64,000 bases of DNA from Diabrotica undecimpunctata (lineage: Eukaryota > Arthropoda > Insecta > Coleoptera > Chrysomelidae). The position numbers and the translations under genes are program-made. Location of the stretch: assembly GCF_040954645.1 (NCBI RefSeq), contig NC_092803.1, positions 124,081,961-124,145,960 of the forward strand, written 5' to 3'. The first letter of the stretch is position 1, and each line of letters starts with the position of its first letter. The notes beneath the pieces were generated by a model. It did no database searches. It had not been told where the DNA came from and worked only from the letters and a program-made list of their open reading frames with translations. Positions 23,267-34,998 of this stretch are shown one piece after another.

Positions 23267-23808
23267 TTGTATGTAAAAATGCGCACTATCTATCTCTTAA
23301 TACCCACCAAATTTTATTTGTATATCTTTATCAGTTTCGAGCAGTAAGTAAATTGTCAGTTTTTAAGAAACAATTTCTACATGCCGTATCTCAGAACCAA
23401 ATAATTTGTAGAGATACATTGATATAGCAAACTGACATTATTTTTTTTTATGCAAAATTATACTTAGAAGTTTGTCGCACTTATACTTACTAACAACTTA
23501 TATAGGGTCGCTCGACCAGTGAATGAACAAATAAGATAAGTTTTCAGTTAGAGGACCTGCAAATCGGTTTTACATTTGTTGCAGTGGCCAATAATTGTTT
23601 AAAGATAAAGTATAAACATTTCTCTGTTAGTAAGAACATTAAAAATTATGATAGACTTACTGCTTTTAACGAGTTTGCCGATTTTATAGAAAAGTGTCAA
23701 TAATTCCAGTAAATGAACGGACTCATCCAATTAATGAAAACTGCAATACCAGTAAATGAACATAGGTTTATTTTTAAAAGTTTTAATAATATAATTGTTT
23801 ATGATTAC

Positions 23809-24554
23809 TTAAGTAAATTTATTTGATATGTACTGCCTTCCTTTTAGCACCGAAAGAGCCAGTTCTTTAGGAACTCTCTTGTAGGAAAAAACAATCATTG
23901 GTAAGATTGCCGTACCGTTAGCTGCATAATTACACAGTACTATGATGGATTCTTTCTCGTTCCCACCTGCGATTTCATAGAGATTTAAAAAATTTTGGGA
24001 GGGATCCAGAAACAGTGCTGACGCCATACATGTTCTCATGCCGGTTTCATCCGCATTAAAAATGTGAGATGGATTAGACATCATGTCTAATACTTTTGTG
24101 TCCGTTAAGTATTTGATAAGTTCTGAGAACCATTCCCTAATCCCATCCTCAGTGACCGAAGCACGAGATTTGAAGATAATTTCTGTATTTCGTTTTGAAA
24201 TTTCTCGATGCTTCTGAAGAAACAGCTTTAAGCACTTATCTCCTGGTCGATCATCAGTAAAATAATTTTCTCTAGGGGATTCTCTAAGAACCTTTTGCAC
24301 GGAATCCTTAACCTCATTGGGATGCATAGGAAATCCCAATTTGGCTTTTGCTAAAATCCAATTCACTAATCTGTTTTCCTCGTAAGAACTCAACACTGTA
24401 GAGGGTCCTATTGTTCGGATATAAGGCACTTTTCCCGTTAATTTATTATGTAAAGTGGATTTCGGTATGTCATATTTAGAAGAAGCTTTATTTTAGTTTT
24501 TTTTGACTTAAATTTCCTTGACTGCCGCGTCTAAAGCTTTCTCCGTTTATATAA
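23809..24554 (-). pseudogene. pogo-like transposase, C-terminally truncated
   Basis: The N-terminal psq-type helix-turn-helix is recognisable (TEKALDAAVKEI, then SKYDIPKSTLHNKLTGKVPY) but has two stops before 24429. The open frame 24429-23809 continues with the CENP-B-like DNA-binding region (ILAKAKLGFPMHPNEVKDSV, EISKRNTEIIFKSRASV) and the first part of the DDE_1 domain with its first catalytic Asp in SHIFNADETGM (about residue 127 of that frame). The reading ends at IVFSYKRVPKELAL and ISNKFT. The second and third catalytic residues are gone, so it is inactive. Confidence 0.88.
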
Positions 24555-24932
24555 AATGTGAATATTTTGCAGCAATCTAAAAAAAGTACTTTGTAATAAT
24601 TGAATACCAGTAAATGACCACCATTGAATGAACACCATTCATTTACTGGTTTGCTAGCAAATACTTTAAATTATTTAGTTTAGTTCACTTCTATTTAGGG
24701 TATGTTTAAAGTCGATTTTTGCTTAAAAAAATAATTTGTATAAAATGAAATGAATGAACACAGTGTACATTTACTGGATTTTTAAAAAATTTCAGTAATT
24801 GAACATGCGGAAATTATACACTATTTAAAATATTTAAAACATAGTGTGGTTTTTAAACTAAATAATTATGTGTATAGTAAGCCGTAAAGCGCCCACCGTT
24901 CTAATATTTCTGTAAATTATAAAATTATAAGC

Positions 24933-26829
24933 AAGCAAGCAAGCAATTTAATTAAACCCAGCCTGTGAGAAATGTTCACCACTAAGAATTACGTTCGGGT
25001 GTAACAATTCATTGGAGTGAGGTGTATTAACTCGAGTAAAAACAGGAGTCACTCCATCGCGATCCAATGCTCCAGACCATCCCTTTCCCCCCTATAGCAC
25101 TCTGATGCGCGATAGAGGCACAACTATTAGCCAAATGCTCTTCATGTGGAGATCCTGGGTAATAAAACCCCAACGTGGTCTCCTAACCGAATTCAAAACT
25201 CAGGACAGCGCATTGTCGCTATATTCCTGTTATTTTAATCCGCGAACTAAAATTGCTTACTTGGGCCTCAAGTCTCCGCTCTGAGCTAGGCTCAGTTCGG
25301 CGACTTGGTGCTTAAGAGGTTGGGCCCTACATACCCGAGTTTTTAGTAGTTTTTGTTAATAATTTTTTTGCGGCTTGCGCCGGTTTTTGTTAGTAGTTTT
25401 TTGATTTTTTTGGAGGCCGAAAGAGTCTTTTGTTGTTTTTTGAATTTTTTTTTGTAGGATGCCTGAAACATAAAATCAGAATTAGTGTATATTAATATAA
25501 TAAATTATCTACATAAAATTAACTGTGTCCACGCTGTACGTTGCGATTGTCCACGAGGGTTATGAGCTAAGAACTGTCTTCATTGTGCGTTGTTGTTGTT
25601 TTTTGAAGTTTTTTCTCTCTGGTGTGATTGTTGATTTTCTCTCTAGTATTATGATTTTATTTTAATATTTGTTGTTTGGGTCTTTTGTGCTTCCATCTGT
25701 TAAAAGCGTCGTACCTCAATATCTCTCGCAATATATGGCTGGGGTGGTTCTCTATCTCCGCGAAAACTTTGTCCTAGCTTTTTCTTTCATTATGTCAGTC
25801 ACTCTGATTTGTTGTAGTTCTCTAAAGAGGAATCTTTCTGTTACGTATCTCGGTACGTTGACTGCTTCTCTTAGGCTGTTGTTATGTGCCGCTTGTATTT
25901 TCTTTTTTGATGTATTGCATAATATGTGTCCCCATGCGAGAGATGCATATATTAGTATAGGAAGAATTATACTATTTATTAATCTTACTTTTGTTTTCAG
26001 TCTAAGTTAGCGTCTTCTTCCTGCTAGGCCTCTTATTGATGCTCTTGATATGTTGGCTTTTTGTACTGTAGCTTCTACATGTTTGCTAAACGTTAAGCCT
26101 TTGTCCATGATTACTCAGAGGTATTTTGCTTCACTTTTCCACTCGATGGGATTGTCTTGCACAGTTACCTGTTCTTCTGGTTGTTGGTGCCTCCTTTTGA
26201 AAAGTACAGCCTGTGTCTTTTCGGAGTTTATAGCGATTTTTCATGTTAAACTCCATTCTTCTATGTCGTCTAGCGCTGTTTGTAAGTTGTTTACGGTTAT
26301 GTCTACATTCCTATGTTTGGCCGCTATCGCTGTGTCATCGGCATAGAGGCTTAATAGTGTACCTGGTGTTCTAGGTATATCTGCCGTGTATATCGTGTAC
26401 AGTAGTGGTAACAGTACCGCTCCCTGTGGCACTCCAGCCTCCGGGTTCCTGAGTTCGGATAGGACTTGTCCTATCCGGACTCTGAAACTACGATTGCTTA
26501 AGTACGAAGAGATTAGTCTTGTCATTGCTCCGCTGTAACCGTATCGTCTCATTTTGTAGATAAGTCCTTAATGCCAGACTCTGTCGAAAGCTTTGCTTAC
26601 ATCTAGGAAGACAGCTTTTGTGACTTGTTTGTCATTAAATCCAGCTACTATGCACTCTGTTAATCTGAGTACTTGTAGTTCACTGGAGTTTTCTGATCTA
26701 AAACCGAATTGGGCTTCGGGTATTATATCTAATCTGTCTGTTTCGGCTTGGAGTCTGCTAAGTATTATTCTCTCTACAATCTTGCTGATTGCAGGTAGTA
26801 GGCTTATTGGCCTGTAGTTTTACAGGAAT
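24933..26829 (-). mobile_element. Jockey-type LINE, 5'-truncated, inserted in pogo
   Basis: TTATAAAATTATAAGC is duplicated on both sides (24917-24932 and 26830-26845). The minus strand starts inside the reverse transcriptase (YRPISLLPAISKIVERI), has FLDVSKAFDRVWH (palm motif A), an in-frame stop directly after WH, and then an open stretch 26552-26241 with SSYLSNRSFRVRIGQ, AGVPQGAVL and LYADDTAIAA. Thumb and C-terminal blocks follow in frames with a few breaks to ~25660. The 3' untranslated part (25640-24940) is GC-richer and ends in CAAG repeats (GCAAGCAAGCAAGC at 24931). Jockey elements lack RNase H and encode their own endonuclease; the endonuclease part is lost here through 5' truncation. 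Confidence 0.92.
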
Positions 26830-27113
26830 TTATAAAATTATAAGCTTAGAAAACAACACGTGCTTACAGTACTTACTATACAAGAATGATACAAAATGGC
26901 CACTTATTGACACCTTCACACTTCAACGATTTTTATTAAACTATTTTACTAATTCTTATCTCCGCTAGTCAATGAACTGTATTAAGAAGATACGTACGCA
27001 ACATGTTAAAAAGAGACGAAAGAGCTTCTACGTCGCGTATTTTATTTTTATAGAAATTTAACAGGCTGTTCATTTATTAGATGTTGTTCAATCATTGGTC
27101 GATTGACCCTATA

Positions 27114-27512
27114 GCCTACAATGAAAAACAGCTCGTTGATAACTATGTATCAAGAAATTATAATATATCCTTTTCATTATATATTTTTTTAAAGACACAA
27201 TAAATGAAAATAGTGTTTGGGTATCTGTTGTCTAGAAACGTGGTTAATTAAAAGGAAGTTCCAAAGAGTTTAAAAAAAAAAGTTGAATTTCTTTTACTAA
27301 TGGGATAAAGATAGTCCACGTTAAATATTCAAGCTTTTAACTTACGCTAAGAGTAAAAGTTTAAAGTTGCTTCGAAGTTTTGACTAATGCGATATGTTCT
27401 GCCGGAAAACATTTATCGGAATATATAAATTTTCACAGAGCTTTGATTTTGAACTTTTACTATCTTGTATATATTATAATCTATATATACATATATATAT
27501 ACATATATATAC

Positions 27513-27592
<80 letters not shown>

Positions 27593-28204
27593 CAGCTTAT
27601 TGTTTGTATTCAATTTCTCAGTATCTTCCCGGAATTCATTAGAAGTTTTTCGGGATAAAACCTTTTCAGTTGATATTCCAACCCTCATAATTGTTACCCT
27701 TTTATGAATAATCCCTACAAATTCCAGCGTGTCCCAGCCTTTTTTGTAAATGTGTCCTCGTTTACCGAATTTAATGAAATCCTTTTTTGAATTGGAAGTA
27801 TTTCAGCTGCTCTCTTGTGCAGTTATTTATTCGACATCGGAACGAACTTGGGCTTCGTCCCTGATCAGGGTCGTAACAGTCCGAATTCTTTGTGTAAGTA
27901 CATTTAAGTTATGTAGTAAGTACTAACTTACGGTAAAAATGTACTGGACATAAGGGCGTAACGAATGAAGAAATAATATTTATTTATTAATTGCTATATT
28001 CTCTCCAATCTCTAATTGGTTAATATAAAGAAGAAAGTGATTGTGTAAAATATATACAATATACAAATGCACATTTTATATTAAAATGCGATAAAAAATG
28101 GTAAAGTATAAATTGCCCAAAAAATAGACGCATAAAAAAGAACCAAAAATTAATACTTACTACATTATGTTACTAAAGCAAATAATACAAAGATATTATG
28201 CACG
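27114..28204. other. No gene recognised; (AT)n and an unassigned block
   Basis: Contains an (AT)n/(ATAC)n microsatellite at ~27474-27592. A better-balanced block at ~27600-27900 includes a perfect-looking palindromic core CCCTGATCAGGG (27862). On the minus strand it reads partly as [20 protein letters not shown] and [20 protein letters not shown], with stops, and I do not recognise it. The remaining open frames at 27380-27688 are products of the microsatellite. Confidence 0.45.
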
Positions 28205-30007
28205 TTAACCCTCTGTTAGTGGCGTGGATGACATATGTCACCAACGCCATTATTTCTACTGACAGATTTAAATTAGTAGGTGTGAGTGCTACCTAGAGTT
28301 GAATACCTTTTAAGCAGTGTGTGAGTGAATGTATAACGTGGTTGTATACAGTAACCTGCGCTTAGTTGCCAAGCATTTCTATAAATCTTTTAGTGGTTGA
28401 CGACTATCCCTACGCCACTAACCGTGTTGTAAGGTTTGTCGAAGAGTGCACATAACATAATAAAATGTTATTTGCCAGGACCAAAAGTTATTGCTCGAGA
28501 AAAAAAAGACTGAAATTGACATCTGGGGTCTCTTTTTCGATGAAAATTTGATAAACACAATAGTTCATTGTACTAATATTTATTGTAGATAGAATCCGTA
28601 AAAACTTTCAAAAAGGTCGAAATGCACAATATACAGATTTACCAAAAATTCGAGCATTTATTGGTTTATTGTTCCTTATAGGTTTTTGGCGACCATCCAG
28701 GTAAAACTTATACAGTTTCTGGAATAGTTCAAAGGAAAATGGTCTGGGTTCTTGCTACTTATCTATGAGTGAATCCAAATTTCGCTCCTTAATACGATGC
28801 TTAAAGTTTGACACTGTTATTGATAAAGATAAGCGAAAAGCCATTGACAAATTGGAATCAATAATAGATGTGCTGGAATTACTTGTAACTAATTTTCAAG
28901 CTTACTTTTCATCAAGTGAGTACCTCACAGTTGACGAACAACTTCTAGCATTTAGAGGTAGATGCAGCTTTAAGTAGTATGTACCGAGTAAGCCGGCTAA
29001 ATACGGTCTGAGAGTAATCGCTTTAACTGACACTAAGATAGCTTACACGTTAAATTTGGGAGCCTATATAGGTAGGCAGCCAGAAGGTCCTTACCAAGTA
29101 AGCAACTCGGGAGAAGAAGTTGTGTTGCGTTTGATCGAACCAGTATCTGGATATAATCGAAATATCACAGGCGATACCTGGTACACCAGTATTCCTCTGG
29201 CGAAAAGGCTTTTTACAAAAAAAAAAACTAACTAACGTAGAAATGATGAAAAAAAATAAACGAAAAATACCAAAGGAACTTTTTCCAATACGAAATAGAG
29301 TGGACAACTTCTTCGTATTCGGCCTTCACGAATGTTGCGCTTTGGTGTCCTTTTATTCGAAAAAGAAAATGGCTGTACTAGTTTTATTCACATTGACCGT
29401 TAATATAGATAAGTGTATTAAAGATAAAAATATACCTAAGATCGTGACTTTTTATAATATGACTAAAGTTGGCGTCGACCTGGTTGACCAGCTTTTTAAA
29501 ACACAATTATATTGCGCGTAATAATAAAGTTAGTCAATGGTACTGTTCTACAATCTGATAAACATTTCCGCAATAAATGCTCTTTGCATTTACAAATCTG
29601 ACCATCATATGACTGAGAAAATATATCACGTGTTCGGTTCTTGCAAAACCTGAGTTGAGAGTTAGTCAAACCACAAATAGAACGAAGGTCTCAAAATCCA
29701 AACATTTCAAGGCAGCTACGACAATGTGCAAAACTACTGCTTGGTATTGAGGAAAATGAGTAGCCAGCGAAAGCTAGAACCGGATTCCAAGGAACTTATT
29801 GTGTTTATGGAAGGGTTCGGTATAATACCACCAGAAAATTCAGTTCCAAATGTAGAAAATGGGATTGGGGTGACCATTTGAGAGAAATCTGTATAAACTG
29901 CCATCAAAATGAGGTTATGTCAATGTATTATCGTTTACTTGAAAATAAAGTTTTGTGGTATTTATTTTTTTGGTTTTATCTTAATAAATACATTCTACTG
30001 ATTACAT
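28205..30007 (+). pseudogene. piggyBac-type transposase, broken, interrupted 3' by RTE
   Basis: TTAACCCTCTGTTAGTGGCG at 28205 is a piggyBac-like left end, followed by a near-palindrome (TGGCGTGGATGACATATGTC, continuing ACCAACGCCA). Coding blocks on the plus strand are WGLFFDENLINTIVHCTNIY (28550), IRAFIGLLFLIGFWRPS with a stop, SKFRSLIRCLKFD (28780), and the first catalytic Asp in LTVDEQLLAFRGRCSF (28925). A TAG stop follows, then YVPSKPAKYGLRVIALTDT, the second Asp in TGDTWYTSIPLA (29173), and the third in TKVGVDLVDQLF (29470). All three catalytic Asps are retained, yet stops at ~28702 and 28975 and frame changes near 29220 and 29515 disable it. The 3' part degrades from ~29640. No right terminus was found. 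Confidence 0.88.
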
Positions 30008-30439
30008 GTCTTTTCTACCCTGTTGTATGGAGTAGAGGCTTGGACACTAAAACAGTTGACCACAAAAAACATCGAAGCTTTCGAGATGTGGTGCTATAGG
30101 CGCATTCTCAGAATATCATGGATGGACCGCGTCACTAACACGCAAGTACTCCAAACTTTAGACAAAAGATGCGAAATTCTAAATGAGATAAAAACTAGAA
30201 AGATGGAATACTTGGGGCACATTGTGAGAGGTGAAAAGTACGAACTTTTAAGAAATATCATGCAGGGCAAAATTAAGGGCAAAAGAAGTGTGGGAAGAAG
30301 AAAAATATCGTGGCTTCGTAATCTACGTGAATGGTTCGGGTGTAGTTCGATTGAACTTTTTAGGCGCGCTGCTAACAAAGTCGCAGTGGCCATGATGATT
30401 TCCAATCTCCGCTAGGAGTGGCACGAGAAGAAGAAGAAG
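30008..30439 (+). mobile_element. RTE-clade LINE, extreme 5' truncation, 11-bp TSD
   Basis: ACTGATTACAT flanks this 432-bp insertion (29997-30007 and 30440-30450). Inside, an uninterrupted frame (30023-30415) encodes the LINE C-terminus: YGVEAWTLKQLTTKNIEAFE, CYRRILRISWMDRVTN, GRRKISWLRNLREWFGCSS and AVAMMISNLR. The tail is (GAAGAA)n. The clean frame and exact duplication mark a recent, severely truncated insertion into the older piggyBac copy. It belongs to the same GAAGAAG-tailed family as 31066-33905 (WLKNLREWFGCSS). Confidence 0.93.
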
Positions 30440-30450
30440 ACTGATTACAT

Positions 30451-31065
30451 TTCCATAGAAAGAAACTAAAAGTAAAAAAAACTCGAGTTTTGCTAAATGC
30501 CTTTTTAAATTTTTATTACCTCATGAATCAAACCAGACTACATTCCAAGTAAGAATATTTACATAATATATCAGGTGCCAACACTAGACGAAGAACTGTT
30601 TCTTAAACATTTTCATTGTTGCTGAATATTGTTTTGATTATTTCTTATTTACATAATACTGACCATAAACAACACTTATATTTTTTCAAATTAAAAAAAT
30701 AGTGACGTAAAGTGTTTTAATATTTTTTTTTTTCATAAAACTAACAAAAATTTAGTTTGTAGATTTTAGGTAGTCTGCCACAAAAAATAAAAATCATGCA
30801 TTAAAGGACTAATATTGACGTATTATTGGTATAATTTGTAAGTTATAACAAATACATTTTTTTATTGATTAAGTGTTATTATCGGAGACCTGACGATAAG
30901 CGGAAAATAGTAGTGCTCGAAGCTGGCCATTCAAGGTTCTAATAAACTTAATTGTGAATAAGATTTTTTTATTTCTATTTAGCTATTTTGAAATGAACCC
31001 ACATATGCAACTAATTTATTATTCAAATAGAAATAACCAGAACTAATAACTTCTGATTTATAACT
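30451..31065. other. No gene; possible Penelope-like tail near 30885
   Basis: AT-rich. At 30885-30950 GAGACCTGACGATAAGCGGA, then GCTCGAAGCTGGCC and TCTAATAAACTTA resemble the short GC-richer motif followed by AATAAA that ends several Penelope-like elements. No coding sequence accompanies it, so this is only a suggestion. Confidence 0.3.
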
Positions 31066-33905
31066 TCTTCTTCTTCAGGTGCCATCTCCGCTACGGAGGT
31101 TGGCAATCATCATAGCTATTTTAATTTTTGTGACAGTAGCTCTAAATAGTTGTTTTGAGCTGCATCCAAACCATTCTCTTAGGTTCTTAAGCCATGAAAT
31201 TCGTCTTCTTTCGATACTTTTTCTGCCATCTATCTTTCCTTGCATTATGAGCCGCAGGATGCCATACTTCTCGCCCCGCATCACATGTCCGAGATACTGT
31301 AGCTTTCTTTTTTTAATTGTAAGTTCAACTTCTTTCTCTTTACGTATTATCCCTATCTACCCAGGAAACCCTCATAATTCTTCTATAGGTCCACATTTCA
31401 AAGGCGTTAAGTCGTCTCATTGTGTCTAGATTTAACGGTCATGATTCCACTCCATACTATAGTACACTGTATACGTAACATTTCGTTAGGCGTACTTTTA
31501 GAGCTAATGTTAAATCTTTGCCACAGAGGACCTTTTTCATTTTCATAAAATTAGAACGTGCTTTTTCGATTCTGACTTTTATTTCTGTAGTGTAGTCATT
31601 ATTTTTATGTTATAAGTGTTCCTAGGTAAGTGTACTTTTTTACTCATTCGATCTGCTGACCCTCTACCATCAAGATTTCGTTAGTATTATGGTTGTTTTT
31701 ACAAATTTTCATAAACTGCGTCTTTTTGATATTGAGCGAAAGTCCGTACTACCTACTACACATTACTATTTTACTTATGACTCTTTCCAGGTCTTGTAAA
31801 CTATCGGCTATTATTACTGTATCATCTGCATATTTGGTGTTGTTAACTAAGACTCCGTTTACTCTTATGTCGACTGTTTCATCTTCCAGAGTTTTTTGAA
31901 TCACCTTTTTAGAATAAGCCTTAAATAATAGAGGTGATAGTATGCAGCCTTGCCTGACTCCTCTCTTTATTTTCATTTCTTCAGATGTCTCTTTTTCAAT
32001 TCGTACTATTGTTCGCTGATTGTAATAAAGGTTTGTTATTAGCCTTAAATCTCTTTCATCTAGGTTTTTATTTTTTAGAATTTCCATGAGTCGGTCATGT
32101 TTTACTTAATCAAACGCTTAATATAGTCTATAAAACAGACGTAAAGAGGACGGTTAACATCCAAAAATCTACGTCAGCACGTTGAAGGAGGATAGTGCCT
32201 CTCTGGTACCCATACCATCACGGAACCAATATTGTGTGTCGCTAATATCCAAATCCAGTTTTAAGTGAATTATGGCGAGGATACTTTTCAACAGAATTTT
32301 CAAGGTATGTGACATTAAGCTTATGGTTCGATAGCCACTGCACTCTTTGGCATTCACTTTCTTTGGCAAACACACAAATTATGATGTTAACATTTCTCTA
32401 GGGATGATTCCCGTAGTATAGATAGCGTTGAACAGTTCTACTATTGTCCAGGTTTTTCTCGTTGACCAACTTTAGCTCGCTTGGTAATTCATCTGAACCA
32501 GCAGATTTATTGGTTTTCATTAAGTTTAATGCCTAACCTCTGATTTGGTTATCTCTGGGCCTACGTCTCCCGTTTCGCTATCTACAGATGTACTAGCTTC
32601 TCTCTGGTTACGAAATAATTCCTCGATGTACTCTTTATATCGTCGTAGTTTTTGTACTGTCTCCAATATAATATTTCCATTTTTGTCGAGCAATATATTC
32701 GACGTTCTTCTACTTGCTACTCCGACTAGTTCTTTGACTTTTTTATGTAGATTAAAGTTGTGATATCTGTTTTGTAGTTCTTCTATTTCTTTAGATTTTT
32801 CAGAGAAGTACGTTTCTTTAGCCTCCCTAATTTGGTTTTGAAGTTGTGTATAGCGGATCGTATTGATGGTTTTGTTTTTTATCCTTTCATTCATCAACTC
32901 TAGAATTTCCTCGGTCATCCACTCTTGGTCATCCACATTTGGTTGTTGTAAGTACTTTCTTACTTGACTCCAATATAGAGGTTTTGAAGAATTGCCACTG
33001 CTGCTCTACTTTGCAATTATTTCTTGGGTTTCTATCTAGATTTGTGTTGATTTCGTGTTTCAGATTTTCTTTTGTTTCTTCTAACTTTAGTTTCTGTAGG
33101 TTAAGTTTATTGTTGTTGCGGCTTTTTTGCGTCTTTTTTAGTTAAAGTTAAAACCAAGCAATAAGGAGACTCTGATCAGAGGATACGTCTGCTACTGGAT
33201 ATGTCTTTACTGCCTGAATTAAGTTTCGATATTTGTGTTTTCTTAGGATGTAGTCAATTTGATTTCTGATATTTTGTTGTTTTTGTAAGCTGGCGATTTC
33301 CATGTATAAAGGCGTCGCTTAGGTTATTTGAAAAATGTATTTGCGGCTATAACATTATGCTCCTGGAAAAAATTTTATTAGGCGATCTCCTCTGTCGTTT
33401 CGTTCACCAAGCCCATATGGTCCTACATTAGGGTAGCACTTTCCTTCGCCAATTTTTGCATTTAAATCACCCATGATCACTGTAATATCTCTAGATGCTG
33501 TGAGATGTAATGTTTTTTGAAGTTCGCTATAAAAGTTTTCTATTTCTTCACCATTTTTGTCAGCAGTTGGCGCATAAATCTGAATTAAGTTTATTTTTCC
33601 ATGGGTTGTCAGTAGCTGCAGCATTATAATTCTTTCTGATATCGGAACGAAGTCTGTTACTGATCTCGTTACTTTTTGACCGAGGACCATAGCAACTCCA
33701 TATCTGTGTTGAGTGTTACTGCTTCCAGAGTAATAAATTCGTCCACTGTCTGTATTGAGTTCGCCTGAGCTGATTCATCTTGTATCGCTTATTCCTAATA
33801 TATCAATCTCCAGTTGCAACATCTCTTGCTGTATATTTCTCAGTTTCCCAGGTTCATACATACTTTCTACGTTACAGATAGCGATTTTGCAGATGGATTT
33901 GTATA
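31066..33905 (-). mobile_element. RTE-clade (BovB-like) LINE, nearly full length
   Basis: This is the only RTE copy here with the apurinic-like endonuclease. It reads minus-strand: SMYEPGKLRNIQQEM and LEIDILGISDTR followed by a TGA where Trp is usual (~33785), then an open stretch with INLIQIYAPTADK and DITVIMGDLNAKIG (33690-33355). The linker follows (EWMTEEILELMNERI, 32936-32526) and fingers with KECSGYRTISLMSHTLKILL. The palm block GVRQGCILSPLL and NNTKYADDTVIIA lies in the open frame 32087-31749 (YADD at residues 86-89). The C-terminus is RRRISWLKNLREWFGCSS (31284-31075). It ends in CTTCTTCTTC (GAAGAAG on the coding strand). About six stops or frameshifts make it inactive. The ~2.8-kb length matches one complete RTE ORF. 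Confidence 0.9.
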
Positions 33906-34824
33906 TATTTATTCTTAGATTTAAAGATTAGACTAAAAACGTTAAATTTAGTGAGTAAATTTTACACTTTAAGCAGATAAGTGATCGAAGTGATAAGTAA
34001 AATATCCTCCCGAATACATAAAAGAATAAATTTCATTTTTTTATTTTAGGCAAACTAGTCTCAAATTCAAAATATGTAAAACATTTTTTTTTAATAAAAG
34101 TATTACAGCTCTGTAAAAGAAGTTTGCAAAAAGATCAGAGAAATGATTTCGTAGGAAAAAACGTTTGTGACAGTTTATATTCAAACGGATGTAAAGGCGA
34201 AGGAGGTTTTCATGCAAATAAAGTTGTTTTCAGAAGCAAACAAAAGCGACAGTTCTGGACATGATAAATTAAAATCCTCAGGATTATTGTACGCGTCATG
34301 TTCCGGCGCACATAGCTTCTTTCCAACATTTCCAGCATCGTTTCCCATTTTTTGCTAAGTTCATTAGACGAAGTTTGACGTGACATGAATTTCTACCAAA
34401 TTAACGTTTTACTAGACAACAAGTAATAATTTTAGTGTTAGTTGGACGTTTTCTGTTATTCTGCTGTCCCTGTAACGTCAAGATTTATTAAAGAGTTGTT
34501 TTCAACAAAATAAAAAGAATTGTTCAGTTTTTAAGTCATATGAAAAAATTTTAAATATTAAATTTTTTATCATTTTCATAAATGGTAATGTTATTTATCT
34601 AATTTTGATTTAATTAAAAATATTTCTGATGGTTTTTTTTTTCGAAAACAAATCTATATATATATATTTAAATTTGTAATCAGTAAATACTCAAACGTTG
34701 CTTGTATTTAACCAAGATTAATATATTATTATTGTGGTGTGTATAATCGATTTTCTTTCCATGAAGTGTTATATACCTGAAGTTACTGTTCATTATTTAA
34801 ATTTTTTTTTAAAAATGTATAGTT
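33906..34824. other. No gene recognised
   Basis: AT-rich sequence with a short open frame (34167-34358, plus) lacking any recognisable domain. A small (AT)n lies at 34656-34670. Confidence 0.5.
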
Positions 34825-34998
34825 GGACATAGTGTTGTTTACCTCTAACAATTTTTTAAATAATGTGGCATTGCATGTTAGGGTCTCTACGAAATAAACA
34901 ATAAAAACACATTAAACAGTCTATACTATTATTTTATTAGAGGTCAATAATATAATGTTATAATAATTAAGTAAAATTATAGACAAGTTTCAAAATTG

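Larger units (their letters stand above)
23503..27111 (-). mobile_element. pogo/Tigger-like element, host of a nested Jockey LINE
   Basis: The left end TAGGGTCGCTCGACCAGTGA (23503) and the right end, in reverse complement, TAGGGTCAATCGACCAATGA (27111 backward) form TIRs. A TA duplication flanks both (23501-23502, 27112-27113). Subterminal CCAGTAAATGAAC-type repeats occur near 23707, 23751, 24606, 24639 (inverted) and 24760. The transposase remnant lies at 23809-24554. A Jockey LINE at 24933-26829 interrupts the element. The element proper is therefore about 1.7 kb, shorter than an autonomous pogo element. Confidence 0.88.

Noticed and set aside
25669..26346. Two plus-strand open frames with many hydrophobic residues
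   Set aside because: Antisense of the Jockey LINE; the reverse transcriptase motifs (YADD, FLDVSKAFDRVWH) are on the minus strand.
27380..27688. Three open frames rich in Tyr and Ile
   Set aside because: They arise from the (AT)n/(ATAC)n microsatellite, which has no stops in some frames.
34167..34358. 63-codon plus-strand frame
   Set aside because: No recognisable feature; likely chance.
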